A stretch of DNA of 64,000 bases, taken from assembly GCF_000019225.1 (NCBI RefSeq), contig NC_010995.1, positions 3,480,501 to 3,544,500 on the forward strand. The letters are read 5' to 3'. Every line of letters starts with the position of its first letter. Position 1 is the stretch's first letter. The notes under the pieces were generated by a model. The model did not search any database. It was not told the DNA's origin and saw only the letters and a list, made by a program, of their open reading frames with translations. The DNA is from Cellvibrio japonicus Ueda107. Its GTDB lineage: Bacteria; Pseudomonadota; Gammaproteobacteria; Pseudomonadales; Cellvibrionaceae. Below, piece by piece: positions 16,204 through 25,832 of this stretch. A program made the translations under genes and the position numbers.

Positions 16204-17916
16204 ATGAATAAGAGAATCTCGACACTTGTCCACCAAACCATCGGCAAAGCCATCCGCAATCGCGCTGCGATACTGCTGCTGGGCAGCTTCGGACTCCTCG
16301 GCGGTGTCAGCGCACAAGCTGATGTCGCGCCGCTGTCCGTACAAGGCAACAAAATCCTGGCCAACGGCCAGCCGGCCAGCTTCTCGGGCATGAGCCTGTT
16401 CTGGAGCAATACCGAGTGGGGCGGCGAAAAGTATTACAACGCCCAGGTGGTCAGCTGGCTTAAATCCGACTGGAACGCCAAGCTGGTGCGCGCCGCCATG
16501 GGCGTGGAAGATGAAGGCGGCTACCTGACTGATCCGGCGAATAAAGACAGGGTCACCCAGGTGGTGGATGCCGCTATCGCCAATGATATGTACGTGATTA
16601 TCGACTGGCACTCGCACAACGCCCACCAATACCAGAGCCAGGCCATTGCCTTTTTCCAGGAAATGGCACGCAAGTACGGCGCCAACAACCATGTGATCTA
16701 CGAGATTTACAACGAACCGCTGCAGGTTAGCTGGAGCAACACCATCAAGCCCTATGCCCAGGCGGTGATCGCGGCTATTCGCGCCATAGACCCGGACAAC
16801 CTGATTATTGTCGGCACCCCCACCTGGTCGCAGGATGTGGATGTCGCCGCCAATGACCCTATCACCGGCTACCAGAATATTGCCTATACCCTGCACTTTT
16901 ATGCCGGCACCCACGGCCAATACCTGCGCGACAAGGCCCAGACAGCCCTTAACCGCGGTATAGCCCTGTTTGTCACCGAGTGGGGTTCAGTCAATGCCAA
17001 TGGCGATGGTGCTGTGGCTAACAGCGAGACCAACGCCTGGGTCAGCTTTATGAAAACCAACCATATCAGCAACGCCAACTGGGCGCTCAATGATAAGGTC
17101 GAGGGCGCTTCGGCGCTGGTTCCCGGCGCCAGTGCCAACGGCGGTTGGGTCAACTCACAACTCACCGCCTCCGGCGCCCTGGCCAAGAGCATTATCAGCG
17201 GCTGGCCCAGCTACAACACGAGCAGCAGCAGCTCGGCCGTGTCGAGCCAAACCCAGGTGTCCAGCTCCAGCCAGGCCCCGGTAGTCAGCTCCAGTTCCTC
17301 CACGGCCAGCTCGGTAGTGTCCTCCGCGGTATCCGGCCAGCAGTGCAACTGGTACGGCACCCTCTACCCGCTGTGCAGTACCACCACCAATGGCTGGGGC
17401 TGGGAGAACAATGCCAGTTGTATTGCCCGCGCCACCTGCAGCGGTCAGCCAGCCCCCTGGGGGATTGTCGGTGGCAGTACCAGCAGCCAGGCCAGTTCCA
17501 GCGTCCGCTCCAGCTCCTCCAGCCTGGTTTCCAGCTCGCGCTCCAGCAGCTCTTCCAGCGTTCAAAGCTCAAGTGCGCCCAGCTCCGTCGCCAGCAGCAG
17601 TGGCAGTAGTAGCGGTCAATGCAGCTATACCGTGACCAACCAGTGGAGTAACGGCTTTACCGCCAGCATCCGCATTGCCAATAACGGCACCAGTCCAATC
17701 AATGGCTGGAACCTCAGCTGGAGTTACAGCGATGGCTCCCGCGTGACCAATAGCTGGAATGCCAATGTCTCCGGCAACAATCCCTACACGGCATCCAACC
17801 TGGGCTGGAACGGCAGTATCCAGCCCGGCCAGGCGGTGGAGTTTGGCTTCCAAGGCACTAAAAACAATAGCGCCGCCGCTATCCCGACGCTAAGCGGTAA
17901 TGTTTGTAACAATTAA
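16204..17916 (+). CDS. Secreted GH5 endoglucanase with CBM10 and CBM2
   Basis: 570 residues. A long signal peptide (basic start, hydrophobic AAILLLGSFGLLGG, cleavage after AQA near residue 39) leads to a GH5 catalytic domain (about 40-335, subfamily 2-like): IDWHSH, YEIYNEP with acid/base Glu171, and VTEWG with nucleophile Glu259. A serine-rich linker follows, then a small Cys/Trp-rich CBM10 (about 380-420, CNWYGTLYPLC start), a second serine linker, and a C-terminal CBM2 (about 472-570, SYTVTNQWSNGF, paired terminal Cys). It should cleave internal beta-1,4 bonds of cellulose outside the cell. The architecture is typical of Cellvibrio cellulases. Confidence 0.95.
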   Translation: MNKRISTLVHQTIGKAIRNRAAILLLGSFGLLGGVSAQADVAPLSVQGNKILANGQPASFSGMSLFWSNTEWGGEKYYNAQVVSWLKSDWNAKLVRAAMGVEDEGGYLTDPANKDRVTQVVDAAIANDMYVIIDWHSHNAHQYQSQAIAFFQEMARKYGANNHVIYEIYNEPLQVSWSNTIKPYAQAVIAAIRAIDPDNLIIVGTPTWSQDVDVAANDPITGYQNIAYTLHFYAGTHGQYLRDKAQTALNRGIALFVTEWGSVNANGDGAVANSETNAWVSFMKTNHISNANWALNDKVEGASALVPGASANGGWVNSQLTASGALAKSIISGWPSYNTSSSSSAVSSQTQVSSSSQAPVVSSSSSTASSVVSSAVSGQQCNWYGTLYPLCSTTTNGWGWENNASCIARATCSGQPAPWGIVGGSTSSQASSSVRSSSSSLVSSSRSSSSSSVQSSSAPSSVASSSGSSSGQCSYTVTNQWSNGFTASIRIANNGTSPINGWNLSWSYSDGSRVTNSWNANVSGNNPYTASNLGWNGSIQPGQAVEFGFQGTKNNSAAAIPTLSGNVCNN

Positions 17917-17927
17917 CTGATCAATCC

Positions 17928-17955
17928 AGAGCCGGCAGCTATAACTGCCGGCTCT
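17928..17955 (+). terminator. Terminator after the GH5 gene
   Basis: AGAGCCGGCAG / CTGCCGGCTCT perfect 11-bp stem with a 6-base loop, 12 bases after the stop. The T-run is weak. Confidence 0.7.
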
Positions 17956-18198
17956 GTTCCATCACACAGTATTTTCCCCGCGCCTCCCTCCTCCCGTTGC
18001 CGGCCTGCGCCGAGCACGCCTCTGTTTGTCACCCAGTCCCACTTTGCTGTCCCACTTTTTCGCCCTTCTCAGTTTTGTGGATTGGGTACAACAAGGAGGA
18101 CGCCTGCATCAATACCGCAGGATAGTTGCTCCAGCGCCACTGCCAGGCGTATCCACCTAACAATAATCACCCTAACAATAATCAAGAGGCATCACACT

Positions 18199-21100
18199 AT
18201 GAAGAAGCTGGCCACCCTCGGCCTGCTGCTTATCGGAGGAGCAGCCCACGCCCAAACCTGTAACTGGAATCCCGTCTGGAGAGATGACTTTGACGGCACT
18301 GCACTCGATCGCAGCAATTGGTCCCTGGAGGTCAATGGCGATGGCGGCGGCAACGGAGAACTCCAGTATTACGTCGATCGCCCTGAAAATATGTGGGTGA
18401 GTGGCGGGATACTCAATATCAAAGCCATTCGCGAAGCCTATAACGGCAAAACCTGGACCTCAGCCCGCCTGCGCACCAAGAACGCCCAGGACTGGACCTA
18501 CGGCAAGATCGAAGCGCGCATGCGATTGCCCAAGGCATCGGGTACCTGGCCGGCGTTCTGGATGATGGCAACCGAGTCCCAGCGCGACAACCACGGCTGG
18601 CCCAATAACGGCGAGATCGACATTATGGAAGCCGCCGGCACCCACGAGGACATCAGCGGCACCCTGCACTACGGCGCTTACTGGCCCTACAACGGCAACA
18701 CCGGCTGGCCCAACCCGGACAACCTGATCGCGCCCGAACCCGGTCGCACCAAGACCGACTGGCATACCTATGCGGTGGAGTGGTACGAAGACCATATGGT
18801 GTGGTCGATTGACGGGGTGCCCAAGATCACCAGCTCACGCAGCGTCCTCGATGGCCCTAATCCATTGCGCTCCAATTGGGACTCCTTCCATAACCGCCCC
18901 TTCCACATCATCCTCAACCTGGCCATCGGCGGCTGGTTCCCCGGCTTTCCCGATGGTAGCGAAGGCCCCGAGCAGTTGATGCAGGTGGACTATGTCGCTG
19001 TGTATAAAAATGACGACACCTGGTCGATCGAGGGCGATACCTATGTGTATCGCGGTGAAACCTACAAGAAATACCGTGTCGATGGCCCGGCCTCGGCCTC
19101 CTACAACTGGACATTACCCGCCGGAGTCACCCTGGTGTCCGGCCAGGGCACACGCGAAATCGTCGCCGCCATCGGCAATACCGCCCGCTCCGGCAACTTC
19201 AGTGTCAGCTTCAATAGCGGATGCAGCCTGAAAACCGTCAGCAAGCCTGTCACCATCGAGCAGGGGCATACCCAGGTACTCGCTAACTATGAGAGTGGGT
19301 TAGGGCTTACTCACCTGCAAAACGGTGTAGCCATGGGCTCAAGTGCGGTGGTAAACAACCCATTGCCACAAGGGGCAAATACGTCGGCGCGCGTGCTGCG
19401 CTATATCCGCGACGCCAGCCAACCTTGGGATAACCTGAAAATCACCGGTTTTGGCCATGTGAATGCCGGCGAGCTGCGCTCGGGTCGCGCCAAGATTTTT
19501 GTGGATGTGTTCTACCCCGCCGGCACCCCTGATCTGCTCGGCAAAGAACTGGGCGGTGGCCTGGAAAATGAAGCGGTGGTGAGTGTCACCCCCAACTGGG
19601 ATGGCAATACCGGTCGCCTGGCACGCTTTTCCGGCACCCTGGGCCGCGCGGGCGAATGGCGCACCCAGGAGTTGCACTACACAGGTACCCCCGACTCCAA
19701 CATTGCCGCCAGCCAGGCGGATAACCTGGTATTGATGATTGATGCCGGCCACACCAACGCCGCCGAAGTCTATCTGGATAATGTGCGTATTGTTTGGCCC
19801 GACAACGGCTATAGCCTCAAGCAGACCATCGCCGATTTTGATGGCACCAGCAATGGCGCTATCAAGCCGGCGCCCTATACCAGTGGTGCCCTGGCCGTTG
19901 TCGCCAACCCGGCGCCCGGTGCCGCTAATGCATCGCCCAACGTCCTGCGCTATGTGCGCGATACCGGCGCGACCTATGACACCCTGGCATTCAATGGCAT
20001 CAGCGGTATTCCCGATGCCATGGATGCCAAGCACGGGATGGTGCGCGTTGCCGTGGATGTGTATACCACCGCGCCGGCGGGTACCATTATTTCCCTGAAC
20101 CTGGAAAACGAACTGCTGGCCGCCTCTGTTCCCGCTTCGGATTGGCAAGTAGGTCGCTACAGTTTCCACCAGGCCGAAACCACCAAAACCGGCCAATGGG
20201 AAACCCTGGAGTTCAACTACAACTTTGCGGCTGCGCTGGGTGATTGGGCCAATAACCGCCGCTCCGCCAACTTTAACGAAGTAGACCAGTTGATCTTCCT
20301 GATTACCCCCGGTGTCGCCAGCAGCGGTATTTTCTATTTCGATAATTTCCGCGTTATGGAATACAACAAGGACGCCCCGGCAAGTGGCGCCAGCTCCTCA
20401 TCAAGCAGTTCATCTTCCAGCAGCTCAACGTCGAGCCAGCCGGTGAGCAGTTCGTCGAGCAGTATTCCGTCGAGCAGCTCAAGCAGCTCCAGTACACCGG
20501 TCAGCAGCACCAGCAGTTCCCTCTCCAGCTCCAGCGTTTCCAGCAGCCTGCTCCTGGTATCCGGCGGCAAACCGGTAACGGCATCGACCAGTTTGCAAGC
20601 TGCCAGCGCGGCAGTTGATGGCAATGAAGGCACCCGCTGGGAGTCAGCCCACGGCATCGACCCCAGCTGGCTGATACTGGATTTGGGCAGCACCCAGAAT
20701 CTCAGCCAGGTTTCCATTCACTGGGAAGCGGCCAACGCGGCCAGTTACCAAATCCAGGGCTCCAATAACGGCACCAGTTGGACCACGCTGAAAACCGTGA
20801 CCGGCGGAACCTTTGGCGACCGCACCGATATCCATGCCGTCAGTGGCAGCTACCGCTTTATCCGCATCTACTGCACCGAGCGCAGCGCTGGCAACCTCTG
20901 GGGTTATTCCATCTGGGAACTCAAGGTCTATGCCCAGGCCCAGGCGCCCGCTGCACTGGCAATCGCTTCGGCCAGCGCCAGTACCTCGCTGTTACCCGCC
21001 AGCATGGCCGTGGACAACAACCCCGGTACCCGCTGGGAGTCCTACCACGCACTCGACCCCAGCTGGCTGCAACTCGACCTGGGCAGCAGCCGCAGCCTGA

Positions 21101-21336
21101 GCAGTATCGCCATCGATTGGGAGGCGGCGAATGCGGCCGACTACCAGGTACTGGGCTCCAACGACGGCAGCAACTGGACCTCACTGGCCAGTTACAGCGG
21201 CGGCGCCTTTGGCAATCGCACCGACACCCTGAACCTCAGCGGCAACTACCGCTACTTGCGTATCAACGGCACCAGCCGCAGCACCGGCAACCAGTGGGGG
21301 TACTCCATCTGGGAAGTGCGCGTACTCGGTTGGTAA
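18199..21336 (+). CDS. Secreted multidomain GH16 beta-glucanase with two C-terminal F5/8C (CBM32-like) domains
   Basis: 1045 residues from the ATG at 18199, chosen because AAGAGG and a signal peptide (KKLATLGLLLIGGAAHA) start there. Domains in order: GH16 laminarinase-like catalytic domain (about 20-275) with GEIDIME, nucleophile Glu139 and acid/base Glu144; an Ig/PKD-like domain (about 280-360); two tandem related domains of about 175 residues (about 365-540 and 545-725) sharing the pattern A-x-A-x-x-VLRY-RD and a terminal F-DN-RV; a serine linker (725-783); and two F5/8 type C carbohydrate-binding domains (787-911, 914-1045). It probably cleaves beta-1,3- or mixed-linked glucans such as laminarin. 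A second GH16 gene follows, probably a duplicated or co-selected pair. Confidence 0.92.
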   Translation: MKKLATLGLLLIGGAAHAQTCNWNPVWRDDFDGTALDRSNWSLEVNGDGGGNGELQYYVDRPENMWVSGGILNIKAIREAYNGKTWTSARLRTKNAQDWTYGKIEARMRLPKASGTWPAFWMMATESQRDNHGWPNNGEIDIMEAAGTHEDISGTLHYGAYWPYNGNTGWPNPDNLIAPEPGRTKTDWHTYAVEWYEDHMVWSIDGVPKITSSRSVLDGPNPLRSNWDSFHNRPFHIILNLAIGGWFPGFPDGSEGPEQLMQVDYVAVYKNDDTWSIEGDTYVYRGETYKKYRVDGPASASYNWTLPAGVTLVSGQGTREIVAAIGNTARSGNFSVSFNSGCSLKTVSKPVTIEQGHTQVLANYESGLGLTHLQNGVAMGSSAVVNNPLPQGANTSARVLRYIRDASQPWDNLKITGFGHVNAGELRSGRAKIFVDVFYPAGTPDLLGKELGGGLENEAVVSVTPNWDGNTGRLARFSGTLGRAGEWRTQELHYTGTPDSNIAASQADNLVLMIDAGHTNAAEVYLDNVRIVWPDNGYSLKQTIADFDGTSNGAIKPAPYTSGALAVVANPAPGAANASPNVLRYVRDTGATYDTLAFNGISGIPDAMDAKHGMVRVAVDVYTTAPAGTIISLNLENELLAASVPASDWQVGRYSFHQAETTKTGQWETLEFNYNFAAALGDWANNRRSANFNEVDQLIFLITPGVASSGIFYFDNFRVMEYNKDAPASGASSSSSSSSSSSSTSSQPVSSSSSSIPSSSSSSSSTPVSSTSSSLSSSSVSSSLLLVSGGKPVTASTSLQAASAAVDGNEGTRWESAHGIDPSWLILDLGSTQNLSQVSIHWEAANAASYQIQGSNNGTSWTTLKTVTGGTFGDRTDIHAVSGSYRFIRIYCTERSAGNLWGYSIWELKVYAQAQAPAALAIASASASTSLLPASMAVDNNPGTRWESYHALDPSWLQLDLGSSRSLSSIAIDWEAANAADYQVLGSNDGSNWTSLASYSGGAFGNRTDTLNLSGNYRYLRINGTSRSTGNQWGYSIWEVRVLGW

Positions 21337-21401
21337 CACTCCCTCAACCGGTGTGAACTCTCCCGGCGCCCCCGCCGCCGGAGCATATCGGTCGATACCT
21401 T

Positions 21402-21446
21402 CACCCGGCTCCTGCCTCCCTCGGCAGGGGTACCGGGTGCTTTTTA
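21402..21446 (+). terminator. Terminator between the two GH16 genes
   Basis: CACCCGG / CCGGGTG outer stem with an inner CCTGCC / GGCAGG stem, followed by CTTTTT. The second GH16 gene starts 51 bp later, so it probably has its own promoter or relies on readthrough. Confidence 0.7.
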
Positions 21447-21496
21447 CACCCACAGCGTCACTCAATAACAGCCAATAACATGACTCCGGAGGCACT

Positions 21497-24400
21497 ATGA
21501 GAACCCCGCGTTTACCCCGGTCCCTGACCCTGCTCGCACTAGGCCTGGCGGCCGTGAATGCAGCGGCACAAACCGCCTATAACGATCCCTGGTGGGCCAG
21601 CCCCAACGCCAATACCAGCTTTGTGGATCACTTCAACAGCCCCAGCATCGACCGCAGCAAATGGCTGGTCGAGAAAGATATTTTTGTGAACGGTGAAGAC
21701 ATCGATTACCAGGATGTGGAATACCCGGCGGCCGACTGGACCATCCGCACCGGCCAGGATGATGCCGGCGCCCTCGACGGCAAGGTGCTTAACCTGAAAG
21801 CCCGCTATATGGATGGCCAGATACAGGATTACTACGGCGGCGTTGCCGGCCAGGGCAAGCCCTTGTTTATCCGCTCGGGCCGCATCGAATCGCAAATCGC
21901 CGATGACAGCACCTTCGTATACGGCAAGTTTGAAGCGCGCATCAAAATGCCGCCGGCACGCAACGGCGAATTCCCGGCCTGGTGGCTGCTGGGCAACTTC
22001 CCCGATGTGGGCTGGACCGCCTGCCAGGAGCTGGACATTGTCGAGTTCACCGGCGCCAACGTCAGCAAAATCCCGCAAACCCACTGGTCGGCCCCCTATC
22101 CGGCTTACGGTGGCAATCCCAATAACACCACCTACGCGCAAATGGGGCTCAGCCCCAGCGACCAATACATTACCTATGGGGTGATCAAAACCCCCGAAAC
22201 CGTGGAGTACTACGTCAACGGGACCAAAACCTATACCTGGACCAAGGCCGAGCGCGGCGACCAGCCCTGGCCCTACCTCTCGCCCATGCGCATGATCCTC
22301 AACCACGCTATCACCCATGTGGAATGGCCGGACGTGGGCAATTACAACCGCTTCAGCACCGACCCCAATGTGGCCAATAAAACCGGCTATACCCGGGTGA
22401 CCACTGGCGTGACCGAGTACGAGTATCTTGATACCGCCGCCATGAACACCAATATCGGCCGCGCCGGTACTGACTTCCTGGTGGACTACGTGGCCCACTG
22501 GCCGCTGCCCAGCGCCGACCCCTGGCATAAATACACCGACGAGAGCAAATACAGCTTCTTCCGCCCTGCCAATAACACCAAAGGCTTCTACTCGTTAAAA
22601 GGCTGGCTGGCACCCATCTCAGTCACCGGCGACGCCTATCTGCAGGAAGGCGATAACGCCTGGCGCGATAACGGCTTCAAAAACGCCGCCGACGGTTATG
22701 TAGGCTCCAAGTGGGCGACCCCGCGCGATGACAACATGCACTCCATCACCATCGATTACGGCGCGGACAAACCCATCCGGTATTTCTGGATCGAATGGAG
22801 CTGGAACCTGCCCAAGTCCTACGACATCTACGGCAAAACTGCCGCCGGTAACTGGGAGCATGTACTGACCTCCGACCAGCAAAGTGTCGGCTGGGCCACC
22901 CACACCTTTGATGTGAACAAGACTTACCGCTACATCAAGCTGGTCACCAAGGGACGTATCGACAAGGCCGAGCCCATCTGGCTGCTGGAGTTCAAAGCCT
23001 TTGAAGATGTCGCCAACGCCTACCCCAAACCCGCCGGCACCGCCCAGGTGGATCGCACCGTCAATGTGCTCGGCAATGGCAGCTTTGTCGACGGTTTGGC
23101 CGGCTGGGCCGGTGAAAACTACGACGGTGCCGGCGCCGCCTATGCCGTCGTTAACGGTGAAGCACGTATTACTGCCGCCGCCCAGGGTACAGGGGCAGGC
23201 TCCTATCAATTGCACACCCAGGGCTTCGGCCTGAAGCGCAACTATCGCTACCAGGTCAGCTTTCGCGCCCGCGCGGCATCGCCACGCAATATCCAGGTGC
23301 GCCTGTCGGAAGACCAGCTGAACCCTTCAACTGCGGGCACCTACCTACTGCAAACTGTCGCCCTGGGCACCAGCATGGCCAATTACAGTTTCAACCTGGA
23401 TTTCACCGCGGGTGACAATCCCGGTCGCCTGGCCTTCCTGTTCGGCAATATGGGCAATGCCACCACCTATGTCGATGATGTCGTGATCCGTGAAATCGCC
23501 TATATAGGTTCGGGCGATCCACTGGTACCCGCCATCAGCGCCACCAACTTCGCCGGTGCCAGCAGCGGCTGGGAAACAGAGTGGTGGGGCGCGCCCCAGC
23601 GCGCGGTGGATGGTTCCACCGGCAATAAAGCCAGCGGTCGCCCCGGTATAGCAGATAATCAGGACTTGTGGGTCAGCGTGCGTATTGATCCTTTCTATGA
23701 AATCAAGGAAGTCCTGGTTGCGGGCGACAAGTCCGAACCGCGCAGCCTGGCGCAATTCCGCGCCCAATTTGGCAGCGGCAATACCACCTTTATCGATTGG
23801 ACCAACAGCAATACCGATGGCACCTACGAAAGCTTCACTACCTTCAGCGCCTTGCCACCGGTCAACGAGCGTGACTTCCGTTTCTGGTTCCGCCCACCGG
23901 CTGGCCAGGTGGTGGAAGTGGCCGATGTGCAGCTAATGGCGGTGGATCATATGCCGCACCGGATCTACACCATCAACCTGGATGGCGCAGGCAGCATCAG
24001 CCCGGCAGGGACTGTCCGCTACAGTAAAAACAACACTGACTCGGCGACCTATAGCTTCACCCCACCCACCGGCCAACAGGTCGCCAATGTGATTGTGGAC
24101 GGTGTCTCCCTGGGGGCGCTTAACAGCTACACCTTCAATGCCATTGCCGCCAGCCATACCCTGGCCGTGTCATTTACCGGAACCGCTAATCCGCCCCAGT
24201 CGTCTTCAAGCAGCTCCAGCAGCTCATCCCCCTCATCATCCAGCGCTGCCAGTTCCAGCACGCCCTCGGTGTTGGTATCCCTGGGAGGTTCTGTGGAGGG
24301 CAGTACCAACTTGTTGCCGGCAGCCAATGCCGTGGATGGCAATCCGGCAACCCGCTGGGAGTCCAGCCACGGGGTCAGCCCCAGTTGGCTGATGGTGGAT

Positions 24401-25081
24401 CTGGGCAGCACACGCAACCTGACCCGGGTAGTGATTGACTGGGAGGCAGCCAATGCAGCGGATTACCTGGTGCAGGGCTCCAACAATGGCAGCAGTTGGA
24501 CCAACCTGAAAACCGTCACCGGCGGCACCTTTGGCAACCGTACCGATACCCATGACCTGAGCGGCAGCTATCGCTATGTGCGCATTTACGCTACAGCGCG
24601 CAGTACCGGCAACACCTGGGGCTATTCCATTTTTGAGTTGAAAGTCTATGCCCAGGCAAGTGCTGGCAGCTCGTCATCAAGCAGCGTCGCACCGGCCCTG
24701 CTAACACCTGCCGATGCCATTGCCAGTACTGCGCTAACGGCAGCCAGCAATGCGATTGACAGCAATAGCGGTACCCGTTGGGAATCAGCGCATGGCATAG
24801 ATCCCTCCTGGATTACGCTGGATTTGGGCAGCTCAAAGACACTGACCGGTATCGCGATTGATTGGGAGGTCGCCAACGCGGCCGCCTACATCGTCCAGGG
24901 TTCAAACGACAATGCCAACTGGACGGATATTGCCAGTAAATCCGACGGCACTTTCGGCAACCGCACCGACACATTGCCACTGAATGGACATTATCGCTAT
25001 GTGCGTATTTACAGCACCGCGCGCAGTGCGGGTAACCAATGGGGTTATTCCATCTGGGAGATAAGACTCACCGGATTCTAA
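21497..25081 (+). CDS. Secreted giant GH16 glucanase with several F5/8C and CBM4/9-like domains
   Basis: 1194 residues; CGGAGG precedes the ATG and a signal peptide ends near AAA-QTA. The catalytic GH16 domain (about 25-335) has the signature ELDIVEF with Glu178 and Glu183. After it come a discoidin-like domain (about 351-500), a CBM4/9-like beta-sandwich (about 524-665, NGSFVDGLAGW), another discoidin-like domain (about 680-815), a small beta-rich domain (about 821-893), a serine linker, and two F5/8C domains (929-1052, 1069-1194) nearly identical in pattern to those of the preceding GH16 protein. The catalytic domain is only distantly like its neighbour's, so its glucan may differ. A beta-1,3-glucan or algal galactan cannot be told apart by eye. 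Confidence 0.9.
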   Translation: MRTPRLPRSLTLLALGLAAVNAAAQTAYNDPWWASPNANTSFVDHFNSPSIDRSKWLVEKDIFVNGEDIDYQDVEYPAADWTIRTGQDDAGALDGKVLNLKARYMDGQIQDYYGGVAGQGKPLFIRSGRIESQIADDSTFVYGKFEARIKMPPARNGEFPAWWLLGNFPDVGWTACQELDIVEFTGANVSKIPQTHWSAPYPAYGGNPNNTTYAQMGLSPSDQYITYGVIKTPETVEYYVNGTKTYTWTKAERGDQPWPYLSPMRMILNHAITHVEWPDVGNYNRFSTDPNVANKTGYTRVTTGVTEYEYLDTAAMNTNIGRAGTDFLVDYVAHWPLPSADPWHKYTDESKYSFFRPANNTKGFYSLKGWLAPISVTGDAYLQEGDNAWRDNGFKNAADGYVGSKWATPRDDNMHSITIDYGADKPIRYFWIEWSWNLPKSYDIYGKTAAGNWEHVLTSDQQSVGWATHTFDVNKTYRYIKLVTKGRIDKAEPIWLLEFKAFEDVANAYPKPAGTAQVDRTVNVLGNGSFVDGLAGWAGENYDGAGAAYAVVNGEARITAAAQGTGAGSYQLHTQGFGLKRNYRYQVSFRARAASPRNIQVRLSEDQLNPSTAGTYLLQTVALGTSMANYSFNLDFTAGDNPGRLAFLFGNMGNATTYVDDVVIREIAYIGSGDPLVPAISATNFAGASSGWETEWWGAPQRAVDGSTGNKASGRPGIADNQDLWVSVRIDPFYEIKEVLVAGDKSEPRSLAQFRAQFGSGNTTFIDWTNSNTDGTYESFTTFSALPPVNERDFRFWFRPPAGQVVEVADVQLMAVDHMPHRIYTINLDGAGSISPAGTVRYSKNNTDSATYSFTPPTGQQVANVIVDGVSLGALNSYTFNAIAASHTLAVSFTGTANPPQSSSSSSSSSSPSSSSAASSSTPSVLVSLGGSVEGSTNLLPAANAVDGNPATRWESSHGVSPSWLMVDLGSTRNLTRVVIDWEAANAADYLVQGSNNGSSWTNLKTVTGGTFGNRTDTHDLSGSYRYVRIYATARSTGNTWGYSIFELKVYAQASAGSSSSSSVAPALLTPADAIASTALTAASNAIDSNSGTRWESAHGIDPSWITLDLGSSKTLTGIAIDWEVANAAAYIVQGSNDNANWTDIASKSDGTFGNRTDTLPLNGHYRYVRIYSTARSAGNQWGYSIWEIRLTGF

Positions 25082-25111
25082 TTCAACCGTATTGTTATTC
25101 GGTCATACCGC

Positions 25112-25141
25112 CGCCCGCGATTTTATAGCGGGCGTTTTTTT
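25112..25141 (+). terminator. Terminator after the second GH16 gene
   Basis: CGCCCGC / GCGGGCG stem with a 9-base loop followed by seven T. Confidence 0.9.
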
Positions 25142-25168
25142 GCAATTACCCCAATGGAAAACATAACC

Positions 25169-25801
25169 ATGCACAAAACCACATCATTCATCGCCTCACT
25201 CCTGCTTTCCCTCGGCCTGGGCTGCGCCATACATTCACAAGCTGCCGTCATTACCTTTGATGATTTATCCGCAACAGACGTCGATGCCATCCAATCCGGC
25301 TACCAGGGCTTTCACTGGGGCGACGAATTCTGGACCAGCCTTGCCTATATCCACAAAGACACACTGCCCGGCACCGGCTTTGCTAATGGTGTGGTCTCCG
25401 GCAATTACGCTGCATTCAATAACTTCGCCACGACATCAACCATTAGCGGCGATCTTTTTACCTTCAACGGGGCTTATTTAACCGCCGCCTGGAACGAGGG
25501 TTTGCACATTGAAGTGAGCGGTTTTTTAAATAATGTCTTGCTCTTCACCCAAACCGTTGTGGTTAATACCCAAATAGCCCAATGGTTCAGTTTTGATTTT
25601 GCCGGCATCAACCAGCTTAGTTTCCGCTCCTGGGGCGGTACCCCCACCAACCCCAATGAAGGCGGCGAGCATTTTGTGATGGACAATTTCACCGTTAACG
25701 AAGCCGTATCAGTCCCCGAGTCATCCCCCCTTGCACTCTTGTTGCTTGGGCTAGCCGCGCTGGCGGCAGGGCGCCAATCCACACGTAACCCCCGTCATTA
25801 A
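25169..25801 (+). CDS. PEP-CTERM-like exported protein
   Basis: 210 residues from the ATG at 25169; an in-frame ATG at 25154 is also possible. A signal peptide (SFIASLLLSLGLGCAIHSQAA) is followed by a beta-rich body beginning ITFDDLSA, as in many PEP-CTERM proteins, with GGEHFVMDNFTV before the tail. The C-terminus VPESSPLALLLLGLAALAAGR then basic residues matches the PEP-CTERM sorting tripartite pattern (motif, hydrophobic helix, Arg/basic end), although the motif reads Val-Pro-Glu-Ser-Ser instead of Val-Pro-Glu-Pro-Ser. Such tails are processed by an exosortase to surface or exopolysaccharide-associated proteins. No exosortase gene is in the window. Its terminator was interrupted by an IS element. 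Confidence 0.75.
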   Translation: MHKTTSFIASLLLSLGLGCAIHSQAAVITFDDLSATDVDAIQSGYQGFHWGDEFWTSLAYIHKDTLPGTGFANGVVSGNYAAFNNFATTSTISGDLFTFNGAYLTAAWNEGLHIEVSGFLNNVLLFTQTVVVNTQIAQWFSFDFAGINQLSFRSWGGTPTNPNEGGEHFVMDNFTVNEAVSVPESSPLALLLLGLAALAAGRQSTRNPRH

Positions 25802-25822
25802 CAGGCACGTATAAAAAAAGCA

Positions 25823-25832
25823 CCGCTAATGC
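25823..25832. repeat. IS target-site duplication, left copy
   Basis: CCGCTAATGC directly abuts the left inverted repeat; an identical copy lies at 27107-27116. Confidence 0.9.

Noticed and set aside
16099..16920. 273-codon open frame opposite the GH5 gene
   Set aside because: Antisense to the catalytic domain of a clear cellulase and reads as low-information sequence.
17220..17610. Serine-codon repeats that look like a microsatellite or CRISPR-like array
   Set aside because: These AGC/TCC-type runs encode poly-serine linkers between binding domains; spacing is irregular and there are no spacers or cas genes.
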